This document shows, piece by piece, positions 29,751-37,944 of a stretch of 64,000 nucleotides of DNA. Below the pieces are notes generated by a model. It saw only the letters and a program-made list of their open reading frames with translations, searched no databases and was not told the DNA's origin. Position 1 is the first letter of the stretch. Every line of letters starts with the position of its first letter. Origin of the DNA: Streptomyces sp. NBC_00289. Lineage in GTDB: Bacteria > Actinomycetota > Actinomycetes > Streptomycetales > Streptomycetaceae. The DNA is taken from contig NZ_CP108046.1 in the NCBI RefSeq assembly GCF_041435115.1, forward strand, positions 8,060,001 to 8,124,000, written 5' to 3'. The position numbers were made by a program, and so were the translations under genes.

Positions 29751-30551
29751 TCACCCAAGCCGCGCGGCCAGCCCCCCGGTGCACCGCACCTCGTCGCCCG
29801 CCGTGATCAGCAGGGCCTCGACGCCCGGGAGGGACTCCAGCCAGGCCAGACCCTCGCGTGAGCCCATCGCGAAGGCGGCCGTCGCCCAGCAGTCCGCCCA
29901 TGTCAGTGCGGGTGCGACGACGGTCACGGCGACCAGGTCGGTGACCGCGGAGCGGCCGGTGCGCGGGTCCACGATGTGGGCGCCGCGCTCGGCTGTTCCG
30001 GAGGTGGCGACGGCCAGTTCGTCGGTGCCGCCCGCGGAGATCACCGCGGCCAGCCCGCCGGGCCGCAACGGGTCCGACACCCCGACCCGCCAGGGCCGTT
30101 GGGGGCCGGGTGTCCCGAGCAGCTGGACGTCGCCGCCCCCGTTGACACTCACCCCGCTCGCCCCCGCCGCCGCGAGGAGCCGGGCCGCGCGCTCGGCGGC
30201 CCAGCCCTTGACGATGCCGGTCGGGTCGAGCCGACCCTCGTAGCGCAGGCTGAACCAGCCCTCGCTGGCCCGTTCCGCCTCGGCGCCCAGCGCCAGCGCC
30301 TCGGCGACCAGCGGATCGCACTCCTCGACGGTCAGTTCGCCGCGGGCCAGCCGGGAGATCTGGCTGTCCTCGCGGTACGTGCTGAACACCTCGTCGATCC
30401 GGTGCAGCCCGGCCACGGCCTCCTGAAGCGCCGCCTGCACCACACCGGGTTCCCCGCCGCGGACGTCGAAGGAGAAGACCGTCCCCATGACCTCCTCCGC
30501 ATGACGTACCGCGGCGGGAGCTTCCGCAGGATCAGCCACCGTGTCAGCCAC
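29751..30551 (-). CDS. apbE: FAD:protein FMN transferase (ApbE family)
   Basis: ApbE moves FMN from FAD onto a Ser/Thr of an exported FMN-binding domain. Family motifs are present: MGTVFSFDVRG, DPTGIVKGWAAERAARLL, VNGGGDVQLLG, HIVDPRTGRSAV and the final WADCWATAAFAMG. No signal peptide is evident, so it may act before or during export. GTG 30551 overlaps the stop of the upstream FMN-binding gene; GTG 30539 and the ATG of MGTVF are alternatives. It is the last gene of the five-gene flavin redox locus, and the substrates are encoded next to it. Confidence 0.88.
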   Translation of the reverse strand: MADTVADPAEAPAAVRHAEEVMGTVFSFDVRGGEPGVVQAALQEAVAGLHRIDEVFSTYREDSQISRLARGELTVEECDPLVAEALALGAEAERASEGWFSLRYEGRLDPTGIVKGWAAERAARLLAAAGASGVSVNGGGDVQLLGTPGPQRPWRVGVSDPLRPGGLAAVISAGGTDELAVATSGTAERGAHIVDPRTGRSAVTDLVAVTVVAPALTWADCWATAAFAMGSREGLAWLESLPGVEALLITAGDEVRCTGGLAARLG

Positions 30552-31350
30552 CGGCCTGGTCCAGTGCCGACTGCAGGGACTGCTTGTAGCCGGTGCTGGT
30601 GTACGTCGCCCCGGACACCGAGTCGATGTCCGCGCTGCCGGCGGCCACCGCCTCCTGGTTGAGCTTGGGGACGGACAGCGCCGTCTTCTGGTCGCTGGTC
30701 CCGCCCTTGGGCGCCTGGATCGTCTCGGCCTTCGTGATCTTCCCGCCGCTGACGGTGATGCGGACCTGGACGGGCCCGTACTGCGTCTGCGCGACACTGC
30801 CGGTGACGGTGCGGCTGATCTGGGCGCCGCCCGAACCCTTCGAGCCACCCGAGCCGGCGGAGGCACTCGGCGAGGCGCCCGCGGCGGGCTGGGAGGCCTG
30901 CGCCTTGTCCAGCGCGGACTGCAGGGACTGCTTGTAGCCGGTGCTGGTGTACGTCGCCCCGGACACCGTGTCGATGTCCGCGCTCTGCTCGGCGACCGCC
31001 TGCTGGTTGAGCTTGGGGACGGACAGCGCGGTCTTCTGGTCGCTGGTCCCGCCCTTCGGGGCCTGTACGGCCTCCGCCTTGGTTATCTTCCCGCCGCTCA
31101 TGGTCAGGCGTACCTGCACCGGGCCGTACTGGGTCTGCGCCACGGCGCCGGTGACGGTGCCGTTCCCGGCCGCCTCCGCGCCGCCCTGCGCCGACTCCTG
31201 TGCCGCCGCGGTCTGTTGCGGGGCCGCGCCGCCCGCCGCGGCCGCTGAGGCCGGATCGGACGCCGGCTTCAGCGACAGCAGCAGCACGACTCCCGACACG
31301 GTGGCGGCGGTGGCCAGCACGACACGCCGGATGGGGTGACTCTTCCTCAT
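30544..31350 (-). CDS. Exported FMN-binding protein with two tandem flavinylation domains
   Basis: This 268-residue protein has an N-terminal membrane/signal segment (IRRVVLATAATVSGVVLLLSL) and an Ala/Gln/Gly linker. Two FMN_bind domains follow (about 65-150 and 181-266), each ending in DxVSGATYTSTGYKQSLQSAL. The Thr of SGAT (Thr133, Thr249) is the expected FMN attachment site, as in NqrC/RnfG. The domains are nearly identical and joined by a Ser/Gly linker, so they arose by recent duplication. It would carry electrons outside the membrane between the adjacent reductase and an unknown acceptor. Confidence 0.88.
   Translation of the reverse strand: MRKSHPIRRVVLATAATVSGVVLLLSLKPASDPASAAAAGGAAPQQTAAAQESAQGGAEAAGNGTVTGAVAQTQYGPVQVRLTMSGGKITKAEAVQAPKGGTSDQKTALSVPKLNQQAVAEQSADIDTVSGATYTSTGYKQSLQSALDKAQASQPAAGASPSASAGSGGSKGSGGAQISRTVTGSVAQTQYGPVQVRITVSGGKITKAETIQAPKGGTSDQKTALSVPKLNQEAVAAGSADIDSVSGATYTSTGYKQSLQSALDQAGG
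30558..31170. repeat. Intragenic duplication (about 250 bp, 348-bp period) in the FMN-binding gene
   Basis: The segment near 30558-30810 is repeated near 30906-31158 with long identical runs (for example from 30571 and from 30919). The period of 348 bp equals 116 codons and keeps frame. The similarity at DNA level indicates recent duplication or gene conversion. Confidence 0.8.
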
Positions 31351-31378
31351 CTGGTCTGAGCTCCTGAAGTCCCGTCGC

Positions 31379-32761
31379 TCACATCTCGAACGACTCGTGA
31401 TGGATGCGGCGGGCGGGAACCCCCGCGCCGCGCAGTGCTTCGTAAACGGACTGTGCGAAACCGTTCGGCCCGCACATGAAGACGTCGTGGTCGTCGATGT
31501 CCGGCAGCTTCCGGCGCAGGCTGTCCGCGGAGATGTCCGGGCGTTCCCCGTCCGGACTGTTGACCGCGTACATGAGCCGGGCGCCGCGCTCGTCGGCGAT
31601 GGCGGCCAGTTCGTCCCACAGGGCCAGGTCCTGGGTGCTGTTGGCCCGGTAGAGGAGCGTGATGTCGCCGGACGCGCCGGGCAGCGTCTCGAACAGCGCC
31701 CGCATCGGGGTGATGCCCACACCGCCCGCGACCAGCAGCACCTTGCCGCGGCTGCGCCGGTTCGCCGTCATCGCGCCGTACGGGCCCTCGGCCCACACCT
31801 TGGTGCCGGGCGCCAGCTCGCGCAGCCTGGCGCTGTGGTCGCCGATCGCCTTCACGGTGATCCGCAGCATGTCGGGGCGGGGCGCCGCCGACAGCGAGTA
31901 CGGGTGCGAACTGAAGCGCATGCCCGGCGCCAGGAACCGCCAGCGGAAGAATTGGCCCGCCTCCGCGCCCATCCGGTGCAGCTTCCGCCCGCCGATGAGC
32001 ACCGACACGATGCCCGGCGTCTCCTCGATGACCGCCTCGACGCGCATCCGGTGACGGAGGTTCAGCCGGATCGGGGTGAGGATGCGGTACCAGACCACCA
32101 GCGCGGTGACCGTTCCGTACAGCGCGTACCAGACCGTCTTGGCGACCGGCTCGACCGCGAAGTCGTTGCCGGTCGTCAGCTGGTGCCAGAACGTCAGGAA
32201 CACCGCCGCGTACGTCATCAGGTGCACGTGGTACCAGGTGTCGTACGGCATCCTGCGGCGGATCCCGCCGATCGAGACCAGCCCGATGAGCAGCAGCAGG
32301 CCGGTGCCGATGGCGGCCTTGCCCATGTCGGGAAGCTGGTTGATGGAGTCGGTCGTCTGCTGGACGATGTCGCCGAGCGACTTGCCGGCCTGCAGGGCGT
32401 AGCCCCACATGGTCAGGAAGACGTGGGCGAGGACCAGGCAGAGCGTGTACCGGCCGCTCATGGCGTGCCAGCGGGCGACCCGGTCGGAGCCGACCCGGCG
32501 TTCCAGCGCGGGCACCCGGGCCATCTGCAGCACGACGAGCGCCATCAGGTAGCCGGCCAGCAGGCCGGTGATCCGGCCCGCGTTGAGGATCTTGCCGTTG
32601 TCGTCGGGAATGGACGCGGTGTTGTGCCACCACAACCACAGCACGCCGGCCGCGCCGGCCCAGACGGCGATCAGCAGGATGGTCGCCGGTGAGCGGCGCG
32701 GGCGGATGCGGCGCATCGTCTGGCGGCGGGCGGCGCGGCCGCCTGCGAGCGTCGTGGTCAC
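31379..32761 (-). CDS. Ferric-reductase-like transmembrane flavoprotein (first copy)
   Basis: The 460-residue protein has about six transmembrane helices with histidines placed for haem (RWHAMSGRY, LAHVFLTMW, WYHVHLMTYAA, TFWHQLTTG). A cytosolic ferredoxin-reductase module follows: FAD site HPYSLSAAP and NAD(P) site LLVAGGVGITPMRAL, ending CGPNGF and RIHHESFEM. It should pass electrons from NAD(P)H through FAD and haem across the membrane, here most likely to the FMN-binding protein encoded 28 bp downstream. It starts at ATG 32761. A paralogue lies at 33388-34749. Confidence 0.88.
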   Translation of the reverse strand: MTTTLAGGRAARRQTMRRIRPRRSPATILLIAVWAGAAGVLWLWWHNTASIPDDNGKILNAGRITGLLAGYLMALVVLQMARVPALERRVGSDRVARWHAMSGRYTLCLVLAHVFLTMWGYALQAGKSLGDIVQQTTDSINQLPDMGKAAIGTGLLLLIGLVSIGGIRRRMPYDTWYHVHLMTYAAVFLTFWHQLTTGNDFAVEPVAKTVWYALYGTVTALVVWYRILTPIRLNLRHRMRVEAVIEETPGIVSVLIGGRKLHRMGAEAGQFFRWRFLAPGMRFSSHPYSLSAAPRPDMLRITVKAIGDHSARLRELAPGTKVWAEGPYGAMTANRRSRGKVLLVAGGVGITPMRALFETLPGASGDITLLYRANSTQDLALWDELAAIADERGARLMYAVNSPDGERPDISADSLRRKLPDIDDHDVFMCGPNGFAQSVYEALRGAGVPARRIHHESFEM

Positions 32762-32837
32762 GATTCCTCCGGGGACGGGGGCAAGGGGGGTGGCGTGGTC
32801 CCTCGGTCCTCAGATACGTGCCGCGACGGCCGTGTGT

Positions 32838-33290
32838 TCAGCTGTCGGCCGAGTCCAGTGCGGACTGGAGTGACTGGCGGTAACCGTCGCTCGTGTAGGT
32901 GGCTCCCGAGACGGTGTCGATCGAGGCGCTCTGCGCGGTGAGGGCCTCGGCGCGCAGCCGGGGGATGGCGTAGCTGTTGATCTCCTGGTCCCGCGGGTTC
33001 TCCGTCGGGTAGGTGACGGCCGTCACCTCGGTGAGCTTGCCGTTCTTGAGGGTGATACGGACCTGGACGGGGCCCCAGCGGGTCTGGACCGTGTCCCCGG
33101 TGACGCTTTTCGTTCCGGTGCTCGAGCCGCTGCCGGAGCCACTGGTCGAACCGCCGGACGGAGCGGTCGACGGGGCGGTCACGGCGACCTGTGGCGTCGA
33201 GTGCGGCTTCAGGGACAGCAGCAGCACCATCCCGGAGACGGTCGCGGCGCTCGCCAGCACGATGCGGCGCAGCGGACGGTTCTTCTTCAA
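32838..33290 (-). CDS. Exported FMN-binding protein, single domain
   Basis: The 150-residue paralogue has a membrane segment (LRRIVLASAATVSGMVLLLSL), a Ser/Gly/Thr linker and one FMN_bind domain ending DTVSGATYTSDGYRQSLQSAL, with Thr131 as the predicted flavinylation site. I chose TTG 33290: GGAG lies about 8-10 nt upstream, and the protein then aligns from its first residue with the tandem-domain paralogue (LKKNRPLRR versus MRKSHPIRR). GTG 33299 is an alternative. The frame remains open upstream through an 18-bp tandem repeat, giving hydrophilic six-residue repeats that I do not accept as coding. Confidence 0.82.
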   Translation of the reverse strand: MKKNRPLRRIVLASAATVSGMVLLLSLKPHSTPQVAVTAPSTAPSGGSTSGSGSGSSTGTKSVTGDTVQTRWGPVQVRITLKNGKLTEVTAVTYPTENPRDQEINSYAIPRLRAEALTAQSASIDTVSGATYTSDGYRQSLQSALDSADS

Positions 33291-33336
33291 CGCGTGCACT
33301 TCTCCGGCCTCACAGTTCTCTGCCTCACAGCTCTGA

Positions 33337-33390
33337 CGGTTCTCGCGGCTGTCACCGTTCTCGTGGCTGTCACGGTTTCGGCGGTCCTCA
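33337..33390. repeat. 18-bp imperfect tandem repeat, three copies
   Basis: Units at 33337-33354, 33355-33372 and 33373-33390 share the pattern CGGTTCTCGCGGCTGTCA with a few changes; a degenerate fourth unit precedes them. The last unit ends in the stop codon of the downstream-numbered reductase gene. The array fills the space between the two genes. Confidence 0.7.
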
Positions 33391-34749
33391 GAGCTCGAAC
33401 GACTCGTGGTGGATACGGCGGTCCGGAACACCGGCCGCGCGCAACGCCTCGTACAGGTCGCGGGCGAAACCGTGCGGCCCGCAGAGGTAGACGTCGTGCG
33501 CCGCGAGGTCGGGGACGGTTTCGCGCAGGGACCCGGCGGTGAAGCTCGGGCGCCGCCCGTCCGCCCCGTTCAGCGCGTACAGCACCCTCGCGCCGCGCCA
33601 CCGCGCGATGGCCTCCAGCTCGCCCCCCAGGGCCAGGTCCTCGGCCCTGCTCGCCCGGTACAGCAGGGTGACCTCGCCCGGCAGGGTCTCGAACAGGGCG
33701 CGGAGCGGGGTGATGCCGACGCCGCCGCCGATCAGCAGCGACTTCGGCGCGGTGCGCCGGTCGGCGGTCAGGGAGCCGTACGGACCCTCCGCCCACACCC
33801 GGGTCCCCGGCCGCAGCAGGGGGATCGCCGCGCTGTGGTCGCCCAGCGACTTGACCGTGATCCGCATCAGGTCGTGCCGGGGCGGCGCCGACAGGGAGTA
33901 CGGCGTGGAGGTCCACCGCATGCCCTCGGTGAGGAACCGCCAGCGGAAGAACTGCCCCGCCCGTGCCCCGAGTCGGTCCAGCCGCCGCCCGCGTACGACG
34001 ACGGACCACACGCCCGCCGCCTCCCGGTGCACCGACTCGACCCGCAGCCGGTGCCGCAGGTTCAGCCGCACGGGGGCGAGGACGCGGAACCACACGACCA
34101 GCGCCGCGACCCCCAGGTACAGCGCGTACCAGGCGGCTTGGGCGACCCCGCCGCCCGTGAGGTCGGTGCCCAGCTGGACCTGGTGGAAGAAGCTGAGGAA
34201 GACCGCGGCATAGGTGAGCAGGTGCACGTGGTACCAGAGCTCGTGGCCGAGCCGCCGCCGTACGGCACGTGCCGAGGTGATGCCGGCCGCGAAGAGGATC
34301 AGCGTGCCGACGGTCGCCTTCAGCATCTCCGGATAGTCCAGGACCACGGTGAGCGTCTCGTGCACGAACGACGCGCCGTCCTGGGCGGCGTACCCGGCGA
34401 GGATCAGCACGATGTGCGCCACCAGCAGACAGACCGTGTACCGGCCCGCCATCGCGTGCCAGCGGGTGACCCGGTCGGAGCCGATCCGGCGTTCCAGCAC
34501 AGGCACCCGGGCCATCAGCCCGACGAGCACGGCGCAGGCGTATCCGCACAGCAGCCCGGCGATCCGTCCCGCGTTCGTCAGCCAGCCGGCCGTGCCGACC
34601 ACCGAGTCGGCGTTCAGCCACCAGGCCGCGAGCGCGGCCGCGGCCCCGGCCCACAGCAGGGCGAGCAGCGGGCCGGCGGGGGAGCGGCGGGCGGCGGGCG
34701 GCACCGGCGGTACCGGCGGCGCCGCCCGCCGCTCGTACAGGGTGGTCAT
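33388..34749 (-). CDS. Ferric-reductase-like transmembrane flavoprotein (second copy)
   Basis: The 453-residue protein is paralogous to the one at 31379-32761 and keeps the same signatures: RWHAMAGRYTVCLLVAHIVL, WYHVHLLTYAAVFLSFFHQV, FAD motif TPYSLSAPP, NAD(P) motif LLIGGGVGITPLRAL and the RIHHESFEL end. The Pro-rich N-terminus is unique to this copy. ATG 34749 follows AAGGGA. It is the first gene of the flavin locus and is paired with the single-domain FMN-binding gene that follows, so the locus holds two reductase plus FMN-carrier modules and one shared ApbE. Confidence 0.88.
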   Translation of the reverse strand: MTTLYERRAAPPVPPVPPAARRSPAGPLLALLWAGAAAALAAWWLNADSVVGTAGWLTNAGRIAGLLCGYACAVLVGLMARVPVLERRIGSDRVTRWHAMAGRYTVCLLVAHIVLILAGYAAQDGASFVHETLTVVLDYPEMLKATVGTLILFAAGITSARAVRRRLGHELWYHVHLLTYAAVFLSFFHQVQLGTDLTGGGVAQAAWYALYLGVAALVVWFRVLAPVRLNLRHRLRVESVHREAAGVWSVVVRGRRLDRLGARAGQFFRWRFLTEGMRWTSTPYSLSAPPRHDLMRITVKSLGDHSAAIPLLRPGTRVWAEGPYGSLTADRRTAPKSLLIGGGVGITPLRALFETLPGEVTLLYRASRAEDLALGGELEAIARWRGARVLYALNGADGRRPSFTAGSLRETVPDLAAHDVYLCGPHGFARDLYEALRAAGVPDRRIHHESFEL

Positions 34750-34842
34750 GTGTGCGTCCCTTCTCCGTCCATGTCCCGTCCGGAACGCAACTGTGCGGGC
34801 GGAACCTCTCAGCACGCTCTGAACCGGCCCCCCGCCGAGCGC

Positions 34843-34861
34843 ACTCAGAGGAAACTCAGAG
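34843..34861. promoter_or_regulatory. ACTCAGAG direct repeat with 11-bp period between the flavin locus and the two-component system
   Basis: ACTCAGAG occurs at 34843-34850 and 34854-34861. Tandem 11-bp-spaced repeats are the standard site for OmpR/PhoP-type regulators. It lies 49-67 bp before the response regulator start and about 95-110 bp before the divergent reductase gene, so one site could control both. Related CTCTCAG and CTCTGA elements lie at 34806-34821. Confidence 0.5.
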
Positions 34862-34909
34862 CCGGGGGTGGCACCGGCCGCCACGGCGAGGGGTGATCCT
34901 GGAGAGGCG

Positions 34910-35650
34910 ATGAACACCACCCGCTCCGGCCGCCCCGCCCTCACCCGCCCCGACGGCACGCCCCTGCGCGTCCTCGTCGTCGACGACGACCCCGACCTCG
35001 CGGAGGTGCTGTCCGGCGCCCTGCGCTACGAGGGCTGGCAGGTCCGCGCGGCCGGTGACGGAGCCTCGGCGGTCACCGCGGCCCGTGAGCTGGAGCCGGA
35101 CGCCGTGGTGCTGGACGTGATGCTCCCGGACACCGACGGCTTCGCCGTGCTGCGCTCCCTGCACGCGGTACGGCCCGAGGTCTGCGTGCTCTTCCTCACC
35201 GCGCGGGACGGAGTGGAGGACCGCATCGCGGGCATCACGGCGGGCGGCGACGACTACGTCACCAAACCCTTCAGCCTGGAGGAGGTCGTCGCCAGGCTGC
35301 GCGGGCTGCTGCGCCGTGCGGGCATGGCCCGGCAGCTGGAGGAGGGACCGCGGCTGATCGTGGGCGACCTGGTCATGGACGAGGAGGCGCACGAGGTGAC
35401 CCGCGCGGGCGAACTGGTCGAGCTGTCCCCGACCGAGTTCGAGCTTCTGCGGTTCCTGATGCGCAACCCGCGGCGCGTGCTGAGCAAGGCGCAGATCCTC
35501 GACCGCGTCTGGTCCTACGACTTCGGCGGCCGCGCCCATGTCGTCGAGCTGTACATCTCCTACCTGCGCAAGAAGGTGGACGCGGGCCGCGAGCCCATGA
35601 TCCACACGGTGCGCGGGGCCGGGTACGTACTGAAGCCGGTGTCCCGGTGA
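34910..35650 (+). CDS. OmpR/PhoB-family response regulator
   Basis: The 246-residue regulator has a receiver domain with acidic pocket VVDDDPD, phosphoacceptor Asp69 in VVLDVMLPDTDGF, and the conserved Lys in DDYVTKPFSLEEV. A winged-helix output domain follows, with ELSPTEFELLRFLMRN, SKAQILDRVWSYDFGG and the end IHTVRGAGYVLKP. ATG 34910 follows GGAGAGG. Its stop overlaps the GTG of the sensor kinase (GTGA). It is divergent from the flavin redox genes, its most likely targets. Confidence 0.92.
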   Translation: MNTTRSGRPALTRPDGTPLRVLVVDDDPDLAEVLSGALRYEGWQVRAAGDGASAVTAARELEPDAVVLDVMLPDTDGFAVLRSLHAVRPEVCVLFLTARDGVEDRIAGITAGGDDYVTKPFSLEEVVARLRGLLRRAGMARQLEEGPRLIVGDLVMDEEAHEVTRAGELVELSPTEFELLRFLMRNPRRVLSKAQILDRVWSYDFGGRAHVVELYISYLRKKVDAGREPMIHTVRGAGYVLKPVSR

Positions 35651-37224
35651 GAGCCCGCCGGCCGGAGGCTGCGCGGCGGGTGCCGGAGGCGTGGGCGCGG
35701 GCACGGTCGGCGACGGCGCGGTGGGCGAGAGCGGGGTGGGCGAAGGCGTGGTGGCCGCGGCACCTGCCCCGCCCGCACACGCTGCGGGCCCGGCTCACCG
35801 TAGGCCTCGTCGTCCTGCTCGCCGCCAGCTGCGCCGCCGTCGGCGTGGCCGCCGTACTGGAGCTGGACGGCTTCCTCACCAGCCGGCTCGACGAGCAGCT
35901 GAGCGAAACCGGGAGCCGCTTCCCGGCGAGCCTGGAGCACAACGGGAAACTGCCCGACAGCCGCGACGACCACGACGGCGACGAACACGGCGACACCCGC
36001 AGACAGGCCGCCGGCACGCTCGGCGTCCGGCTGGTCGACGGCGCGGTCACCAACGCGGCGGTCGTCCCTTCCGGTGCCGCCGCCACGATCCTCACCGTGC
36101 CGCTCACCGCCGCGGACGCGCGGCGGCTCGCCTCGGTCCCGGTCGACGGCCGGGGGCACACCGTGGACATCTCCTCCCTGGACGACTACCGGGTCATGGC
36201 GACGAACGGTCTCGACGGCGACGTGATGATCACCGGCCTGCCGCTGGAGCCGGTCGAGGCCACCGTCCACCGCCTCGAACTGGTCGCGGGCATCGTCTTC
36301 GGCGCCGCCCTCACCTTCACCGGCGTGGTCGGCGCGCTCTGGGTGCGCTGGTCGCTGCGCCCGCTCAGCCGGGTCGCCGCGACCGCCACCCGGGTCAGTG
36401 AACTGCCGCTGGCCAGCGGCGAGGTGGCGCTGCCGCCGCGCGCCCCCGATGCCGACCCGCGCAGCGAGGTGGGCCGGGTCGCCGCCGCCTTCAACCGCAT
36501 GCTGGGCCACGTGGAGGACGCGCTCACCGAACGCCACGCGAGCCAGGAGCGGTTGCGCACGTTCGCCGCCGACGCCAGTCACGAACTGCGCACGCCGGTC
36601 GCCTCGGTCCGCGGCCACGCCGAACTCGCCCTGCTGCACCCGGGTCCGGTGCCGCCGGAGGTCACCCGGGCCCTGGAACGCATCACCGCCGAGTCGTCCC
36701 GGATGAGCGCCATGGTCGACGAACTCCTGCTGCTGGCCCGCCTGGACGCGGGCCGCCCGCTGGAACGCGCCCCCGTCGACCTCACCCGCCTGGTGCTCGA
36801 CGCGGTCACCGACGCCCGCGCCGCCGGCCCCGGCCACCGCTGGACCCTGGAACTCCCGGAGGAGCCGGTGACGGTCACCGGCGACGAGCACCGCCTCCAC
36901 CAGGCACTGGCCAACCTGTTGGCGAACGCCCGGTCGCACACACCCGTCGGCACGAAGGTCACGGTGTCCCTGGAGAGGGACGGTACGGCGGTCGTCCTCG
37001 CCGTCCACGACGACGGCCCCGGCGTCGCGGAGGACATCCGCCCGGGCGTCTTCGAACGCTTCACCAGAGCCGACCGCCGGGCCAAGGGCCCGGGCGGCGG
37101 CGGGGGCGCCGGCCTGGGCCTTGCGATCGTCGCGGCGGTGCTGGAGGCCCACGGAGGCACCGTGACGCTGGAGAGCCGGCCGGGATCGACGACGTTCGGG
37201 GTGCGGCTGCCCGCCACCCCGTGA
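35647..37224 (+). CDS. Membrane sensor histidine kinase with His/Asp-rich extracellular loop
   Basis: The first membrane helix of this 525-residue kinase is at about residues 50-75 and the second at about 212-235, enclosing a sensor of about 140 residues. It holds an unusual acidic/His stretch near residues 103-116 (SRDDHDGDEHGDTRR), possibly a metal-binding loop. HAMP, HisKA with His312 in DASHELRTPVASVRG, and HATPase with NLLANARSHTP, DDGPGV and GAGLGLAIVAAV follow. It is translationally coupled to the response regulator. It may sense a metal or redox signal linked to the flavin genes; that is inference. Confidence 0.9.
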   Translation: MRARRPEAARRVPEAWARARSATARWARAGWAKAWWPRHLPRPHTLRARLTVGLVVLLAASCAAVGVAAVLELDGFLTSRLDEQLSETGSRFPASLEHNGKLPDSRDDHDGDEHGDTRRQAAGTLGVRLVDGAVTNAAVVPSGAAATILTVPLTAADARRLASVPVDGRGHTVDISSLDDYRVMATNGLDGDVMITGLPLEPVEATVHRLELVAGIVFGAALTFTGVVGALWVRWSLRPLSRVAATATRVSELPLASGEVALPPRAPDADPRSEVGRVAAAFNRMLGHVEDALTERHASQERLRTFAADASHELRTPVASVRGHAELALLHPGPVPPEVTRALERITAESSRMSAMVDELLLLARLDAGRPLERAPVDLTRLVLDAVTDARAAGPGHRWTLELPEEPVTVTGDEHRLHQALANLLANARSHTPVGTKVTVSLERDGTAVVLAVHDDGPGVAEDIRPGVFERFTRADRRAKGPGGGGGAGLGLAIVAAVLEAHGGTVTLESRPGSTTFGVRLPATP

Positions 37225-37232
37225 CGCATGGC

Positions 37233-37826
37233 TCAGACCGTGGACGGCGGCAGCGGAAGCGGCAGCCCGGGGAGGCCGTCCAGGCTCGTCGCGACGTGGT
37301 CCTTCCTGGCGAAGTACTCGCTGAGCGAGTCGTCGTCCTCGCGCTCGAAGCGTCTGGCGTGCAGGTCGCGGTCACCGTCGTACGACATGTGGGGGACGGC
37401 GTACCCACAGGAGTCACGGATCAGTTCGGCCGTCACGACGATGACGGCGCGCAGCCCGTGCCGGGTCGCGTCGATGTCCGGGAAGTGGTCGAGCAGTTCC
37501 GCGAAACGCGGGTCGTCGCGGAAGACGGGCTCGCCGAGGCCGTGCACCCGGACGATGTTCGGCGGACCCTGGAAGGCGCACCACATGAGGGTGATCCGGC
37601 CGTTCTCCCGCAGGTGCGCGATGGTCTCCGCGCTCGAACCGGCGAAGTCGAGGTAGGCCACGGTGTGCTCGTCGAGTATCACGAAGGAGCCCGTGAGGCC
37701 CTTGGGGGAGAGGTTGACCGTGCCGTCGCCGGACAGGGGAGCGGAAGCGACGAAGAAGACCGGCTGGGCCTCGATGAACGCGCGGAGCCGGCCGTCGAGG
37801 CGGGCGTAGGTCTTTCCCATGCCCAT
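37233..37826 (-). CDS. Pyridoxamine 5'-phosphate oxidase-family (FMN split-barrel) protein
   Basis: The 197-residue protein shows the split-barrel pattern FFVASAPLSGDGTVNLSPKG, VAYLDFAGSSAETIAHLREN and ITLMWCAFQGPPNIVRVHG. The family uses FMN or F420 as cofactor, and many members are uncharacterised reductases. Its position 8 bp from the sensor kinase end (convergent) and beside the flavin locus is suggestive but not proof of joint function. It starts at ATG 37826; ATG 37820 is an alternative. Confidence 0.82.
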   Translation of the reverse strand: MGMGKTYARLDGRLRAFIEAQPVFFVASAPLSGDGTVNLSPKGLTGSFVILDEHTVAYLDFAGSSAETIAHLRENGRITLMWCAFQGPPNIVRVHGLGEPVFRDDPRFAELLDHFPDIDATRHGLRAVIVVTAELIRDSCGYAVPHMSYDGDRDLHARRFEREDDDSLSEYFARKDHVATSLDGLPGLPLPLPPSTV

Positions 37827-37944
37827 GGATTATGGGCGCAGATGTTTCGCGCGTCTAACGAATTACGGGCTCCGGGTGGACCGGAGATCCGTCCGCGGCC
37901 GCCCCGGCCGGCGCTTCCTCGGGGCGGCCACAGCGCCTGTCACG

